A stretch of 9,823 bases of DNA from UBA5972 sp964466385 (GCA_964466385.1 CAYXNM010000102.1:1-9823); one strand, 5' to 3'; numbered from the stretch's first letter, positions 1-6,851 are shown. The notes: generated by a model not told the origin, from the letters alone. Program-made: numbers and translations.

Positions 1-34
1 CGAGTTTGTACTTGGCAGACGTGCGTTTGGTCAC
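1..34 (-). CDS. rpsD: 30S ribosomal protein S4, N-terminal fragment (runs off window)
   Basis: Only the first 11 codons and one base are present; the gene continues to the left of the window on the minus strand. Reading from a GTG at 34 gives MTKRTSAKYKL, which I recognise as the N-terminus of alphaproteobacterial ribosomal protein S4 (the Rhodobacter type begins MTKRTSAKYK). S4 is a primary 16S rRNA binding protein that nucleates assembly of the 30S body. The GTG start is supported by a GAAAGGA Shine-Dalgarno sequence at 48-42, with 7 nt between AAGGA and the start. The gene follows ileS on the same strand but appears to have its own promoter at 192-219 and a leader of about 150 nt. Identification from 11 residues is short but distinctive. 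The rest of the gene cannot be checked here. Confidence 0.82.
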   Translation of the reverse strand, partial: MTKRTSAKYKL

Positions 35-185
35 GGCTGGATCCTTTCAGTTGTCAGGCCTTGCGAAATTGGCCGCAAAACCCATTGAAAGGTGCTTTCC
101 TTTCCCTGACCGGCACCGGTCGCGGGCGACAGGCATCCCCTTGCGGGGGCCACAAACACCAAAAAACCGGGCGCAACACCCGGAT
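35..185 (-). promoter_or_regulatory. Structured 5' leader of rpsD
   Basis: If transcription starts near 185 (7 nt after the -10 box), rpsD has a leader of about 150 nt. On the minus strand it holds several clean hairpins in series. The first is CCGGGTG-TTG-CGCCCGG (183-167), followed by six T (166-161). The second is GGC-CCCC-GCAA-GGGG-AT-GCC (151-132), with a GCAA tetraloop. The third is GACCG-GTGC-CGGTC (121-108), and the fourth a weaker GAAAG-CAC-CTTTC (99-87). No open reading frame of note lies in it. Long structured leaders before ribosomal protein genes often bind their own product. An autoregulatory role here is inference, and I know of no described alphaproteobacterial S4 leader that this matches. 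Confidence 0.5.
161..183 (-). other. Terminator-like hairpin at the predicted 5' end of the rpsD transcript
   Basis: Seen: a 7-bp stem (one G-T wobble) with a TTG loop, directly followed by TTTTTT, in the minus orientation. By itself it would be called an intrinsic terminator. Its position is odd, because it begins only 2-3 nt after the predicted start site of the promoter at 192-219. It may instead be a 5'-terminal stabilising hairpin, an early-pausing element, or a terminator for read-through from ileS that happens to abut the promoter. Confidence 0.5.
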
Positions 186-191
186 GCGCGC

Positions 192-219
192 GTTATAGGC
201 CCATCAAAGTCAGAGTCAA
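192..219 (-). promoter_or_regulatory. Sigma70-type promoter for rpsD
   Basis: On the minus strand TTGACT (219-214) and TATAAC (197-192) are separated by 16 nt. They match the -35 and -10 consensus at 5 of 6 and 5 of 6 bases. A purine at 185 sits at the right distance to be the start site. The box pair lies between the ileS terminator region and rpsD, as expected for a strong independent ribosomal protein promoter. No experimental support is visible in sequence. Confidence 0.6.
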
Positions 220-296
220 TGGGCGATCTTCCCCGGATCACCCCTGCCCGGCACCGCTGTCGAAAGTCCCGTCCCCGCGCTAGGGAATCTTTGAAT

Positions 297-470
297 AACG
301 TTGATTTTTTGCGGGAAATGTCAGCCCCCGCCCGGGTGGGGCCTTCGCCACCATGGCCAAATTCAAACCGTATCTGAAAACCGAGACATATCAAATTGAT
401 GCACCGCTCGCAAAAGCCCCCGCCGTGGGGCGGGCGGGGGCTGACATTTTTTGCAAAATGTCGAAACGTT
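297..470. repeat. Imperfect inverted repeat flanking a 96-bp core, downstream of ileS
   Basis: The plus strand at 303-334 and the minus strand at 462-431 match at 27 of 32 positions, including a perfect 19-base block (316-334 against 431-449, AAATGTCAGCCCCCGCCCG). With a 2-nt gap the match continues outward through AACGTT (297-302 and 465-470). The enclosed 96 bp (335-430) has no gene; at its left end lies a small hairpin GGTGG...CCACC (335-352). The layout could be a small non-autonomous repeat element or an inverted duplication of the ileS 3' end. No target-site duplication is evident. Confidence 0.6.
411..442 (-). terminator. Rho-independent terminator of ileS
   Basis: Reading the minus strand, AGCCCCCGCC (442-433), an 8-nt loop, then GGCGGGGGCT (424-415) form a perfect 10-bp GC-rich stem followed by TTTT (the last stem T plus 414-412) and GCG. 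It lies 43 nt beyond the ileS stop codon with no gene between, so it most likely ends the ileS transcript. On the plus strand the same stem is followed by GACATTTTTT, so it could act both ways, although no plus-strand gene is present to need it. Confidence 0.6.
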
Positions 471-485
471 TCAATCAGAGGGTCC

Positions 486-3398
486 CTACGAAAGAGCCGT
501 ATCACACCGCACGCAGGTTCCCTCATGGTCGTGTCGGCCAACTTCGGGCAGGATTTTCCAGCAGCGCTGGCACTTGTCCCCTTCAGCCAATTCAAAAACG
601 ACGCCGATGCCGTCGATATCCGGCAAGCGGAAGGCCTCGGCCGGGATCGGATCGGCGCTGAGGGTGATTTGCGACGTGATGCAGACATCCTGAAACGGAA
701 CCGAGCGCGCCATTGCCAGAACCTCAGAATCGCGCACATGCACCACCGGGGCCGCCTCGAGCGACGCGCCGATCGTTTTTTCCTGCCTCTGAATTTCCAA
801 GGCCGCCGTCACCACCCGCCGGACCCGACGGATTGCGGCCCATTTCGCCGCCAGAGGATCATCGCGCCAATCGCCGGGCGTGTCCGGGAAATCCACCAGA
901 TGGACCGAGCTGTCTTCGCCCGGGAACCGCGTCAGCCAAACATCCTCCATCGTGAAGACCAGAACCGGCGCAAGCCACGTGGTCAGGCGGTGAAAGAGGA
1001 TGTCGAGCACCGTTTGCGCGGCGCGGCGCGTCTGGCTGTCGTCGCCATCGCAGTAAAGCGCGTCTTTGCGGATATCGAAATAAAACGCACTCAGATCGAC
1101 CGTGGCAAACTGGAACAAGGCCTGAAACACGCCCTGAAAATCGTACTTTTGATAGCCCGAGCGCACCAGATGATCCAACTCAGCCAATCGATGCAAAACC
1201 CATCGTTCCAGTTCCGGCATCTCGGCAACATCGACGCGATCCCTGTCGGAAAAACCGCTAAGATTTCCCAGCATGAACCGCATCGTATTGCGCAACCGTC
1301 GATAGCTGTCCGCGACACCTTTCAGGATTTCCGGCCCGATCCGCTGGTCATTGGTGAAATCGACCTGCGCCACCCAAAGACGGAGAATGTCGGCACCATA
1401 TTGTTGCGTAACCTCGGCGGGCACGATTGTGTTGCCAAGGGATTTGGACATTTTCATGCCCTTTGCATCCAGCGTAAACCCGTGTGTCAGAACCCCGCGA
1501 TAGGGCGCGCGCCCATTGGTGCCGCAGCTTTGCAACAGCGAGGAATGAAACCAGCCGCGATGCTGGTCCGTGCCTTCAAGGTAAAGGTCGGCAATGCCAT
1601 CTTTGGCCCCGTCCTCACGATCGCGCAGAACGAAAGAATGGGTTGAACCGGAGTCAAACCACACGTCCAGAATGTCATCGACCTTGGTCCAGTCGGCCGG
1701 ATCGTAAAGCCCCTTTAGAAAGCGTTCCTTCGCGCCGTCTTCGTACCAGGCATCCGCGCCACTTTCGCGAAAGGCAGCCGCGATGCGTTCGTTAACGACT
1801 GGATCCCGCAGGATTTCAACCTCGCCCTTGCCAAGTTCACGAATAAAGCAACTGAGCGGCACACCCCAGGCGCGCTGGCGGCTCATAACCCAATCGGGGC
1901 GCGCCTCCATCATCGAATAAAGCCGGTTCCGCCCGCTTGGCGGGGTCCATGTCACCTTGTCAATCTCGTTTAAGGCGCGCGCACGGATCGTCTCGCCGTT
2001 CGCAGCCATGCCGTCGTCAAGCACCTTGTCAATGGCGACGAACCATTGCGGCGTATTGCGATAGATAACCGGCGCTTTGGAGCGCCAGCTGTGCGGGTAG
2101 GAGTGCTTGATGCGGCCTCGGGCCAACAAGCCACCAACCTCGGCCAGCTTGTTCATCACGGCCGCATTGGCGTCGCCTTCCCAGTCCCCCTTTTTGGGCT
2201 TTTCCCTGAGAATGCGTGTGCCGCCGAAGAACGGCAGATCAGCCCGGAACGCGCCATCGTCCATCACGTTATAGGTGATGACCTGATCGAGCATACCCAG
2301 ATCGCGATAAAGTTCGTATTCCTCCATCCCGTGCGAGGGGGCGCAATGGACAAACCCCGTCCCCTCGTCATCGGTCACGAAATCGGCGTGGCGGAAATCG
2401 CGCGGGGCATCCCACTCGCCGTTCGTGCCATCGATACCAGCCAGCGGGTGGAGAAGTTTGAGCGTTGCCAGATCCGCGGTCGGGGCATCGCCAAGGCGGC
2501 GATACATTCCGCCGTCAACGCGCGCCTTTTGAAACACCTGTTCGGCCAAATTGTCGGCCAACACATACCGCGTTCCGATGGTCGCCCAGCAATCCTCGGG
2601 GCGCGCGGTGACTTCGTAAACGCCATAGGAAATATCATTGCGAAAGACGACCGCCCGGTTCGAGGGCAGCGTCCAAGGCGTTGTCGTCCAGATCACCACG
2701 CGCGCATTTTCAAGCAACCCGGCGCCGCCCAGCACCTTGAAAACCACCCAAACGGTGAAACTTTCCTTGTCGTGATATTCGACCTCAGCCTCGGCAAGTG
2801 CTGTTTGTTCGACGGGCGACCACATCACCGGCTTGCTGCCGCGATAGAGCGAGCCGTTCATCGCGAATTTCATGAACTCTTCGGCGATCACAGCCTCGCT
2901 GCTGAAATCCATGGTCTTGTAGGGATGGTCCCAGTTGCCGGTCACGCCGAGACGCTTGAACTCCTCGCGCTGGATATCGACCCACTCATCGGCAAACTTG
3001 CGGCATTCGCCGCGCAGCTCGTTCACCGGCACGTCGTCCTTGTTCTTGCCCTTGGCGCGATATTGCTCTTCGATCTTCCATTCGATCGGCAGGCCGTGGC
3101 AATCCCAGCCGGGGATATAGCGCGCGTCCTTGCCCATCATCTGCTGACTGCGCACCACCATATCTTTCAGGATCTTGTTCAGCGCGTGCCCGATATGCAA
3201 ATGCCCATTCGCATAAGGCGGGCCATCGTGCAGCACAAAATCCTTGCGCCCGGTTTTTTCACGCAGCCGGTCGTAAACGCCCAGGCGGGCCCAACGGTCC
3301 AGCCATTCAGGTTCGCGCTTGGGCAGGCCCGCGCGCATGGGAAAATCGGTTTTGGGCAGGTTCAGGGTGTCTTTATATTCAGGCGTATCGGCGCACAT
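486..3398 (-). CDS. ileS: Isoleucyl-tRNA synthetase (IleRS), complete
   Basis: The 970-residue class I synthetase charges tRNA-Ile and edits misactivated valine; E. coli IleRS is 938 residues. In order, I see the HIGH motif (68-71) in GHLHIGHALNK and GWDCHGLPIE (97-106). The CP1 editing domain follows, with WTTTPWTLPSN (237-247) and the aspartate of DDEGTG (D344) that matches the E. coli editing aspartate. Then come DQHRGWFHSS (611-620) and KMSKS (649-653). The C-terminal zinc finger has two CxxC pairs (C943/C946 and C962/C965). The zinc finger and overall layout fit the ordinary bacterial type 1 enzyme. The frame is open upstream to 3521, but the ATG at 3398 is chosen because GGAG lies 8 nt before it and the upstream 41 residues look unlike IleRS. 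Its stop is TAG at 488-486. It is followed by a terminator and rpsD, and appears to be monocistronic. No damage was seen. Confidence 0.97.
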   Translation of the reverse strand: MCADTPEYKDTLNLPKTDFPMRAGLPKREPEWLDRWARLGVYDRLREKTGRKDFVLHDGPPYANGHLHIGHALNKILKDMVVRSQQMMGKDARYIPGWDCHGLPIEWKIEEQYRAKGKNKDDVPVNELRGECRKFADEWVDIQREEFKRLGVTGNWDHPYKTMDFSSEAVIAEEFMKFAMNGSLYRGSKPVMWSPVEQTALAEAEVEYHDKESFTVWVVFKVLGGAGLLENARVVIWTTTPWTLPSNRAVVFRNDISYGVYEVTARPEDCWATIGTRYVLADNLAEQVFQKARVDGGMYRRLGDAPTADLATLKLLHPLAGIDGTNGEWDAPRDFRHADFVTDDEGTGFVHCAPSHGMEEYELYRDLGMLDQVITYNVMDDGAFRADLPFFGGTRILREKPKKGDWEGDANAAVMNKLAEVGGLLARGRIKHSYPHSWRSKAPVIYRNTPQWFVAIDKVLDDGMAANGETIRARALNEIDKVTWTPPSGRNRLYSMMEARPDWVMSRQRAWGVPLSCFIRELGKGEVEILRDPVVNERIAAAFRESGADAWYEDGAKERFLKGLYDPADWTKVDDILDVWFDSGSTHSFVLRDREDGAKDGIADLYLEGTDQHRGWFHSSLLQSCGTNGRAPYRGVLTHGFTLDAKGMKMSKSLGNTIVPAEVTQQYGADILRLWVAQVDFTNDQRIGPEILKGVADSYRRLRNTMRFMLGNLSGFSDRDRVDVAEMPELERWVLHRLAELDHLVRSGYQKYDFQGVFQALFQFATVDLSAFYFDIRKDALYCDGDDSQTRRAAQTVLDILFHRLTTWLAPVLVFTMEDVWLTRFPGEDSSVHLVDFPDTPGDWRDDPLAAKWAAIRRVRRVVTAALEIQRQEKTIGASLEAAPVVHVRDSEVLAMARSVPFQDVCITSQITLSADPIPAEAFRLPDIDGIGVVFELAEGDKCQRCWKILPEVGRHDHEGTCVRCDTALS

Positions 3399-4209
3399 GT
3401 CCGTGGCTCCATCGAAAATCGTTGGGGGTGCTTTAGCAAAGGGCGGCGCGAGGTTCCATACGCCTTTTCCCGGCAACTCGTTGTCAGAGCGCCGGGGGGG
3501 TAATTCGGAGAATAGCGCCAAATAGCCAAGCCATGGCCGGGCTTATACGCAAGCCCCTCTGCCGGGTCCAGAGCGTTGACACCGTTTCAGGCAAAACCCA
3601 CCCGGAGGGATGCGGAATGCCAGCCCGTCCGCTCCGTGAAGTGTCGGCGTCAGTGTCCGGGCAATCGTCAAAGGTCATCGTGACCTCATGGTCGGTTCCG
3701 AGGCTTAAGGCCATGACACCAACGACCATTTTCGTTAACCATTTTGCGTGGATGAAAAAGACCGGAGTTGGTCTGAAGTGCGGCGTTGACGTTTGCCCCG
3801 GTTCAATCCATCCCCGCCCGGCCCTGCGCCTGCCCGTGGGGTGGCGCCCGCAACGCCGGTCTGGGGCACTTTATTTCAGCAACGTCCGAACGAACGGGGT
3901 GGGGTGTGCGACATTGGCGATTGCGCCAGCCCGCCGGGACGGGCAGGCGCAGGGCCGGGGCGCTTTCAGCGCCTGTTAACCGGCCAAGGGCAAACGCCAA
4001 CACCCCCTTTAGGCCCAGAAGCGGCCCCGCCCACACGCAATTCGGAGGGTCAATCAGTCGGGCGGTTGGTATGACATGCTCAAAACCCTGACCGATTGAC
4101 GGGCCTGCGACGCCGGGCATTCTTCGCGAAGCGCCATGCACGGTCAAAACCAGCGGTTCGCCCCGGTTTCGTCTTGCCGCGTTCCGGTTTCCGTGGCACC
4201 AGAGCAGTT
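3399..4209. other. Gene-poor intergenic region upstream of ileS
   Basis: About 810 bp between the ileS start and the small plus-strand gene. Open frames here are proline-, glycine- and arginine-rich and look like by-products of GC-rich DNA. Visible structures are a hairpin GGGCTT-6 nt-AAGCCC (3539-3556), the long palindrome at 3817-3959, a GTCAATC/GATTGAC pair (4049-4055 and 4094-4100), and a CTTCGCGAAG palindrome (4122-4131). The ileS promoter must lie in the right-to-left direction here, but I found no convincing -35/-10 pair. Single GTTAAC sites at about 3734 and 3975 are only half of a CtrA-type site. Confidence 0.6.
3817..3959. repeat. 143-bp imperfect palindrome with 21-bp perfect outer arms
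   Basis: The outer arms 3817-3837 and 3939-3959 are perfectly complementary over 21 bases; the right arm begins ACGGGCAGGCGCAGGG. Pairing continues inward in register: TGGCGC (3842-3847) with GCGCCA (3923-3928), GGG (3838-3840) with CCC (3930-3932), and CGCC (3854-3857) with GGCG (3916-3919). A six-base bulge lies at 3933-3938. The interior of about 60 nt is not coding. The nested pairing resembles a small inverted-repeat element or a structured RNA. There is no transposase and no obvious flanking direct repeat. Confidence 0.6.
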
Positions 4210-4395
4210 ATGCGCCTTTGGAAATATCTCATCGACATCATGCTGTGGCCGGGCCGGACAGTGTTGGGCTATTTCCCGAATCTCGGGCCGGAGGAAGGGC
4301 GACTTGTTCATAACGTCGTCAACTATGTCCTTTGGCTGACCCTTCTTTGCGGCGGGCTGATCGCCGTTCTGATCAAAACCATGCCAGCGGTCTGA
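4210..4395 (+). CDS. Small hypothetical membrane protein, 61 residues
   Basis: I do not recognise a family. The ATG at 4210 opens a 61-residue frame ending with TGA at 4393-4395. The N-terminal half (MRLWKYLIDIMLWPG...) is amphipathic with tryptophans and basic residues. It is followed by a short polar stretch (GPEEGR, 26-31), then one clear transmembrane helix at about 36-56 (VVNYVLWLTLLCGGLIAVLI) and a short tail. The composition is sensible for a small inner-membrane protein, and third codon positions are mostly G or C. It contrasts with the arginine- and proline-rich false frames nearby. The in-frame extension to 4096 looks non-coding, so the later ATG is preferred, though the Shine-Dalgarno sequence is weak (AGAG). 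It converges on ycjF with 21 bp between stop codons. A real gene is more likely than not; no function is proposed. Confidence 0.55.
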   Translation: MRLWKYLIDIMLWPGRTVLGYFPNLGPEEGRLVHNVVNYVLWLTLLCGGLIAVLIKTMPAV

Positions 4396-4416
4396 GTGCG
4401 CTGCAAAGGACGTCTC

Positions 4417-5421
4417 TCATCGCCCCGCAAACACACCGGTCAGCGCGTTCTTGACAAGCCCGGTGACTTTCGGGCGATCAAGAGCGGCGAAAGGCATGGG
4501 GCGGCACACTTCCAGTGCGGCGATCCCCACACGGGCGGTCAGCGCTCCGTTGACGACACCTTCGCCGAAACGACGCGAGACTTTGGAGACCAGCCCACCC
4601 CCGGCGAGCGAGCCGATCAGGTCATCGCCAACCGCGACCGCCCCGGTCGCAACCAGATGCAGCAAAACCGCGCGCAGCAGCCGCCACGACCCAAAGCTGC
4701 CGGTCCGCCCGCCGTATATTTCCGCGATCCTGCGCACCATGCGCAAATTCGCGCCCAGAACGCCGAGGACATCGAAAAGCGCCAGGGGCACGATGGCGGT
4801 GATCGTGGCGACCTGACGGGCAGACACCTCGATCTCGCGACGCGCGGCGGCGTCAAGGGGCGCCATCACCTCGCGCTCGCCGGCTTGCAACAGACCGTCC
4901 GCATCCAGCACATCGTCTTGCAATTGGTTCAGGTTCTCAATGGCCCACGAAAGATCATCGCGCCCGCGATAAAACCGCGTGATATCCGCCAGAACCTGGC
5001 GGGTCAGGGCCAGATCGTCCCGACTGGCCGCCTCCGCCACTTTGGCGCGCAGCTTTTCGATCCTGCCAAGGCGCACAAAAGAAACCCATTCCCGCAAAGC
5101 CAGACCGAGTGCGCTTGCGATCAGCACTCCCGCAACCACCATCGCACCGCGACCCAGCCAGATGTTGCGCCCCAGCAGCGAAAAGAAGAAATCCCACGCC
5201 CAAACCGCGACAAGAAGGCCGACAAAGGCAACGATCGCGGCCCGGAATACCCGCCAAAGACGCGAAGGGCGTTTGCCCGCCAGCAGTGCAAGCGTCTGCA
5301 TTGCCTGCCCTTGGGGCGGTTTGACGTCGCTTTCGGGAACAACCGGAGCAGCCGAGGGGTTCACCGGGATTGCGCCCGCTTCAATCTCGATCAGGACGGG
5401 GCCATTGTTTCGGGTGGTCAC
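4417..5421 (-). CDS. ycjF: YcjF family membrane protein (TIGR01620 / DUF697)
   Basis: The 334-residue protein has a variable, proline-rich N-terminus (about 1-50). Two hydrophobic segments follow (about 60-82 and 91-110), then a charged helical stretch (about 111-200). The C-terminal DUF697 part is hydrophobic at about 205-224 (ATITAIVPLALFDVLGVLGA) and 250-280 (small, glycine-rich, ending GSLAGGGLVSKVSRRFGEG). This order is that of the YcjF/TIGR01620 family, an inner-membrane protein encoded beside YcjX. Its start is GTG at 5421, inside the GTGA that also ends ycjX, so translation is probably coupled. In E. coli the ycjXF pair belongs to the phage-shock (PspF/sigma54) regulon; the biochemical role remains unclear. 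No psp gene is in this window. The family call is confident, the function is not. Confidence 0.9.
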   Translation of the reverse strand: MTTRNNGPVLIEIEAGAIPVNPSAAPVVPESDVKPPQGQAMQTLALLAGKRPSRLWRVFRAAIVAFVGLLVAVWAWDFFFSLLGRNIWLGRGAMVVAGVLIASALGLALREWVSFVRLGRIEKLRAKVAEAASRDDLALTRQVLADITRFYRGRDDLSWAIENLNQLQDDVLDADGLLQAGEREVMAPLDAAARREIEVSARQVATITAIVPLALFDVLGVLGANLRMVRRIAEIYGGRTGSFGSWRLLRAVLLHLVATGAVAVGDDLIGSLAGGGLVSKVSRRFGEGVVNGALTARVGIAALEVCRPMPFAALDRPKVTGLVKNALTGVFAGR

Positions 5422-6839
5422 AGGCGATCTCCAATCAGGAACTCAACGGCCTTGTCCAGGCGGATGTGGGGTGGGCCGAACCCAGGCCTGGGCTCCGGTC
5501 TGGCCGGGCTGAAATTCATGACCTGGTAATCTTCCTCCAGCCAGCGCTCGGCACCCTTGCGCGCCGGATCGAGCAACAGCGACGGATCAGACGGCAAGGC
5601 GCCGGGATAAAAGGCCGCAGTCCTGCCGTTCTTCAGCAGCCGGCCCCTGACGCAATCCAGCGTTCGCCCCTTGAAATCTCGGGTTTCCTCGACTGTTGCG
5701 CGCACGGCGGCAATCGACAACGCCGCGGTACCGGCACCCGCGAATTCGGCCCGGCCCCGCGCCTTTTCCACCAGCGCTTCCATGAAAGCGGTCAGTGCGG
5801 AATGTTGCTTGTGGTGCAGATGATCCGCCTTGGTTGCAGCAAACAGGACCCGATCCAGCCGTCGGCCAAAGACCCGCGACAGCCATGCCTTGCGGCCGGG
5901 TCGAAAGGCCCTGAGGATGTCCTCGACCGAACAGCCCAGATCGGCAACGGCGCGGGGACCGGCATGAATGGCGCCCAGCGCATCCACCAGCACGATCTGA
6001 CGGTCGATATGCGCGAAATGATCGCGGAAAAAGGGTTTGACGATTTGCGACTTGTAGGCGTTGTACCGGCGCTCCATCTCGCGCCAGAGCGTGCCGCGCC
6101 CGGCGTGCGTCGGCTGGTCGAGCGGGGCAAATGTCAGGGCGGGCGAACCTTCAAGCGCGCCCGGCAACAAGAACCGCCCCGGTGCGCATCCTGAAAACCC
6201 GGCCCCGCGCGCGGCATGCAGGTATTTCGTGAATTCCGCGGCCAGTTCCTGTGCGCACGTTTCGTCAAAGCGAGCATCCGCCCGGCAGGATTTCAGCGCC
6301 CCAAGCCAGGTCTGGGCCAAAGGCGCGCGGGCGTCGGACCGCGCGCTTGCAAGCGAAGCGGCGCTCCACTCGCGATAGCTCTGATCCATCAGCGGCAGAT
6401 CCAAGAGCCACTCTCCCGGATAATCGACGATATCCAGATGGACCGTGCGAACCCGTCGTATTCCGGCCAATAACCCGGCTGGCCGGACACGCATCGTCAC
6501 CCGCAACTGACTGATCTCGCGGGTTGATTGCGGCCAGACAGGGGCTTTGGCGCAAAGTGCGGCCATGTGGGTTTCATATTCGAACCGCGGGACGGTGTCG
6601 TCGGGCTGAGGTTGCAGGTAAGCGGACCGGACCGACCCGGATGCGGCCGCCAGAAACTGTGGCATACGACCCCGGTTCAACAGATTGGCCACCAGCGAGG
6701 TGATGAAAACGGTCTTTCCCGATTGTGACAGACCGGTCACGCCCAGCCGGATGACAGGTTCAAGCAAACGACCGCGCGCACGCGCGCCAGCGCTTTCGAC
6801 ACTGCGAAAAACATCGTCCGCTAACTCGGCCAACCTCAA
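5418..6839 (-). CDS. ycjX: YcjX family P-loop NTPase (DUF463)
   Basis: The 473-residue soluble protein belongs to the YcjX family, whose members have a Ras-like GTP/GDP-binding fold. The Walker A sequence GLSQSGKT is at 36-43, in the family context RLGVTGLSQSGKTVFITSLVANLL. DIVDYPGEW (136-144) stands where the family has its switch/Walker B region, KPFFRDHFAHIDRQIVLVD is near 268-286, and TKAD (336-339) is in the place of the guanine-specificity motif. No ATG lies near the N-terminus. The TTG at 6839 is chosen because AAGGG (6851-6847) is 7 nt upstream and the sequence from there (RLAELADDVFRSVES) fits the family N-terminus. Its stop overlaps the ycjF start (GTGA). It is divergent from truA. 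No sigma54 (GG-N10-GC) promoter was found upstream, so phage-shock control as in E. coli is not supported. Confidence 0.92.
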   Translation of the reverse strand: MRLAELADDVFRSVESAGARARGRLLEPVIRLGVTGLSQSGKTVFITSLVANLLNRGRMPQFLAAASGSVRSAYLQPQPDDTVPRFEYETHMAALCAKAPVWPQSTREISQLRVTMRVRPAGLLAGIRRVRTVHLDIVDYPGEWLLDLPLMDQSYREWSAASLASARSDARAPLAQTWLGALKSCRADARFDETCAQELAAEFTKYLHAARGAGFSGCAPGRFLLPGALEGSPALTFAPLDQPTHAGRGTLWREMERRYNAYKSQIVKPFFRDHFAHIDRQIVLVDALGAIHAGPRAVADLGCSVEDILRAFRPGRKAWLSRVFGRRLDRVLFAATKADHLHHKQHSALTAFMEALVEKARGRAEFAGAGTAALSIAAVRATVEETRDFKGRTLDCVRGRLLKNGRTAAFYPGALPSDPSLLLDPARKGAERWLEEDYQVMNFSPARPEPRPGFGPPHIRLDKAVEFLIGDRL

Positions 6840-6846
6840 TTATCTG

Positions 6847-6851
6847 CCCTT
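6847..6851 (-). promoter_or_regulatory. Ribosome binding site that fixes the ycjX TTG start
   Basis: On the minus strand AAAAAGGG ends 7 nt before TTG at 6839. A short in-frame-looking ATG upstream (start at 6857) encodes only MKKGR and stops with TAA at 6842-6840, directly against the TTG. It therefore cannot be the ycjX start. Confidence 0.55.

Noticed and set aside
190..330. tRNA gene between ileS and rpsD
   Set aside because: Hairpin-rich sequence prompted a check, but no cloverleaf, TTCGA-type T-loop or CCA-proximal stem could be assembled on either strand.
463..472. GAAACGTTTC as a LacI-family operator
   Set aside because: The core fits a LacI-type half-site pair, but the symmetry stops at 10 bp. 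It sits at a gene 3' end and forms part of the repeat structure, so an operator is not supported.
396..1646. 416-residue plus-strand open frame
   Set aside because: It lies antisense to ileS, whose motifs are certain. The product is rich in arginine, histidine and proline with no domain, typical of shadow frames in GC-rich DNA.
2046..3503. 485-residue plus-strand open frame
   Set aside because: It is antisense to the catalytic half of ileS, with no recognisable domain and no upstream signals.
3399..3521. N-terminal extension of IleRS to 3521
   Set aside because: The frame is open, but the extra 41 residues have no resemblance to the family, and GGAG at the correct distance supports the ATG at 3398.
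3399..3600. T-box or other tRNA-Ile-sensing leader before ileS
   Set aside because: No T-box sequence, specifier loop or antiterminator was seen, and such leaders are not expected in alphaproteobacteria.
3484..3729. 81-residue minus-strand open frame upstream of ileS
   Set aside because: No Shine-Dalgarno sequence, mixed composition, no family resemblance; it ends within the ileS upstream region. A real small gene cannot be fully excluded, but support is too thin.
3734..3739. GTTAAC as a CtrA binding site
   Set aside because: Only one half-site is present; the second TTAA at the required 7-bp spacing is missing.
3533..3979. 148-residue plus-strand open frame
   Set aside because: It runs straight through the 143-bp palindrome, has no start signal, and is arginine-, glycine- and proline-rich.
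4396..5529. 377-residue plus-strand open frame
   Set aside because: It is antisense to ycjF and the end of ycjX. Its glutamine-, arginine- and histidine-rich composition mirrors the hydrophobic codons of the other strand.
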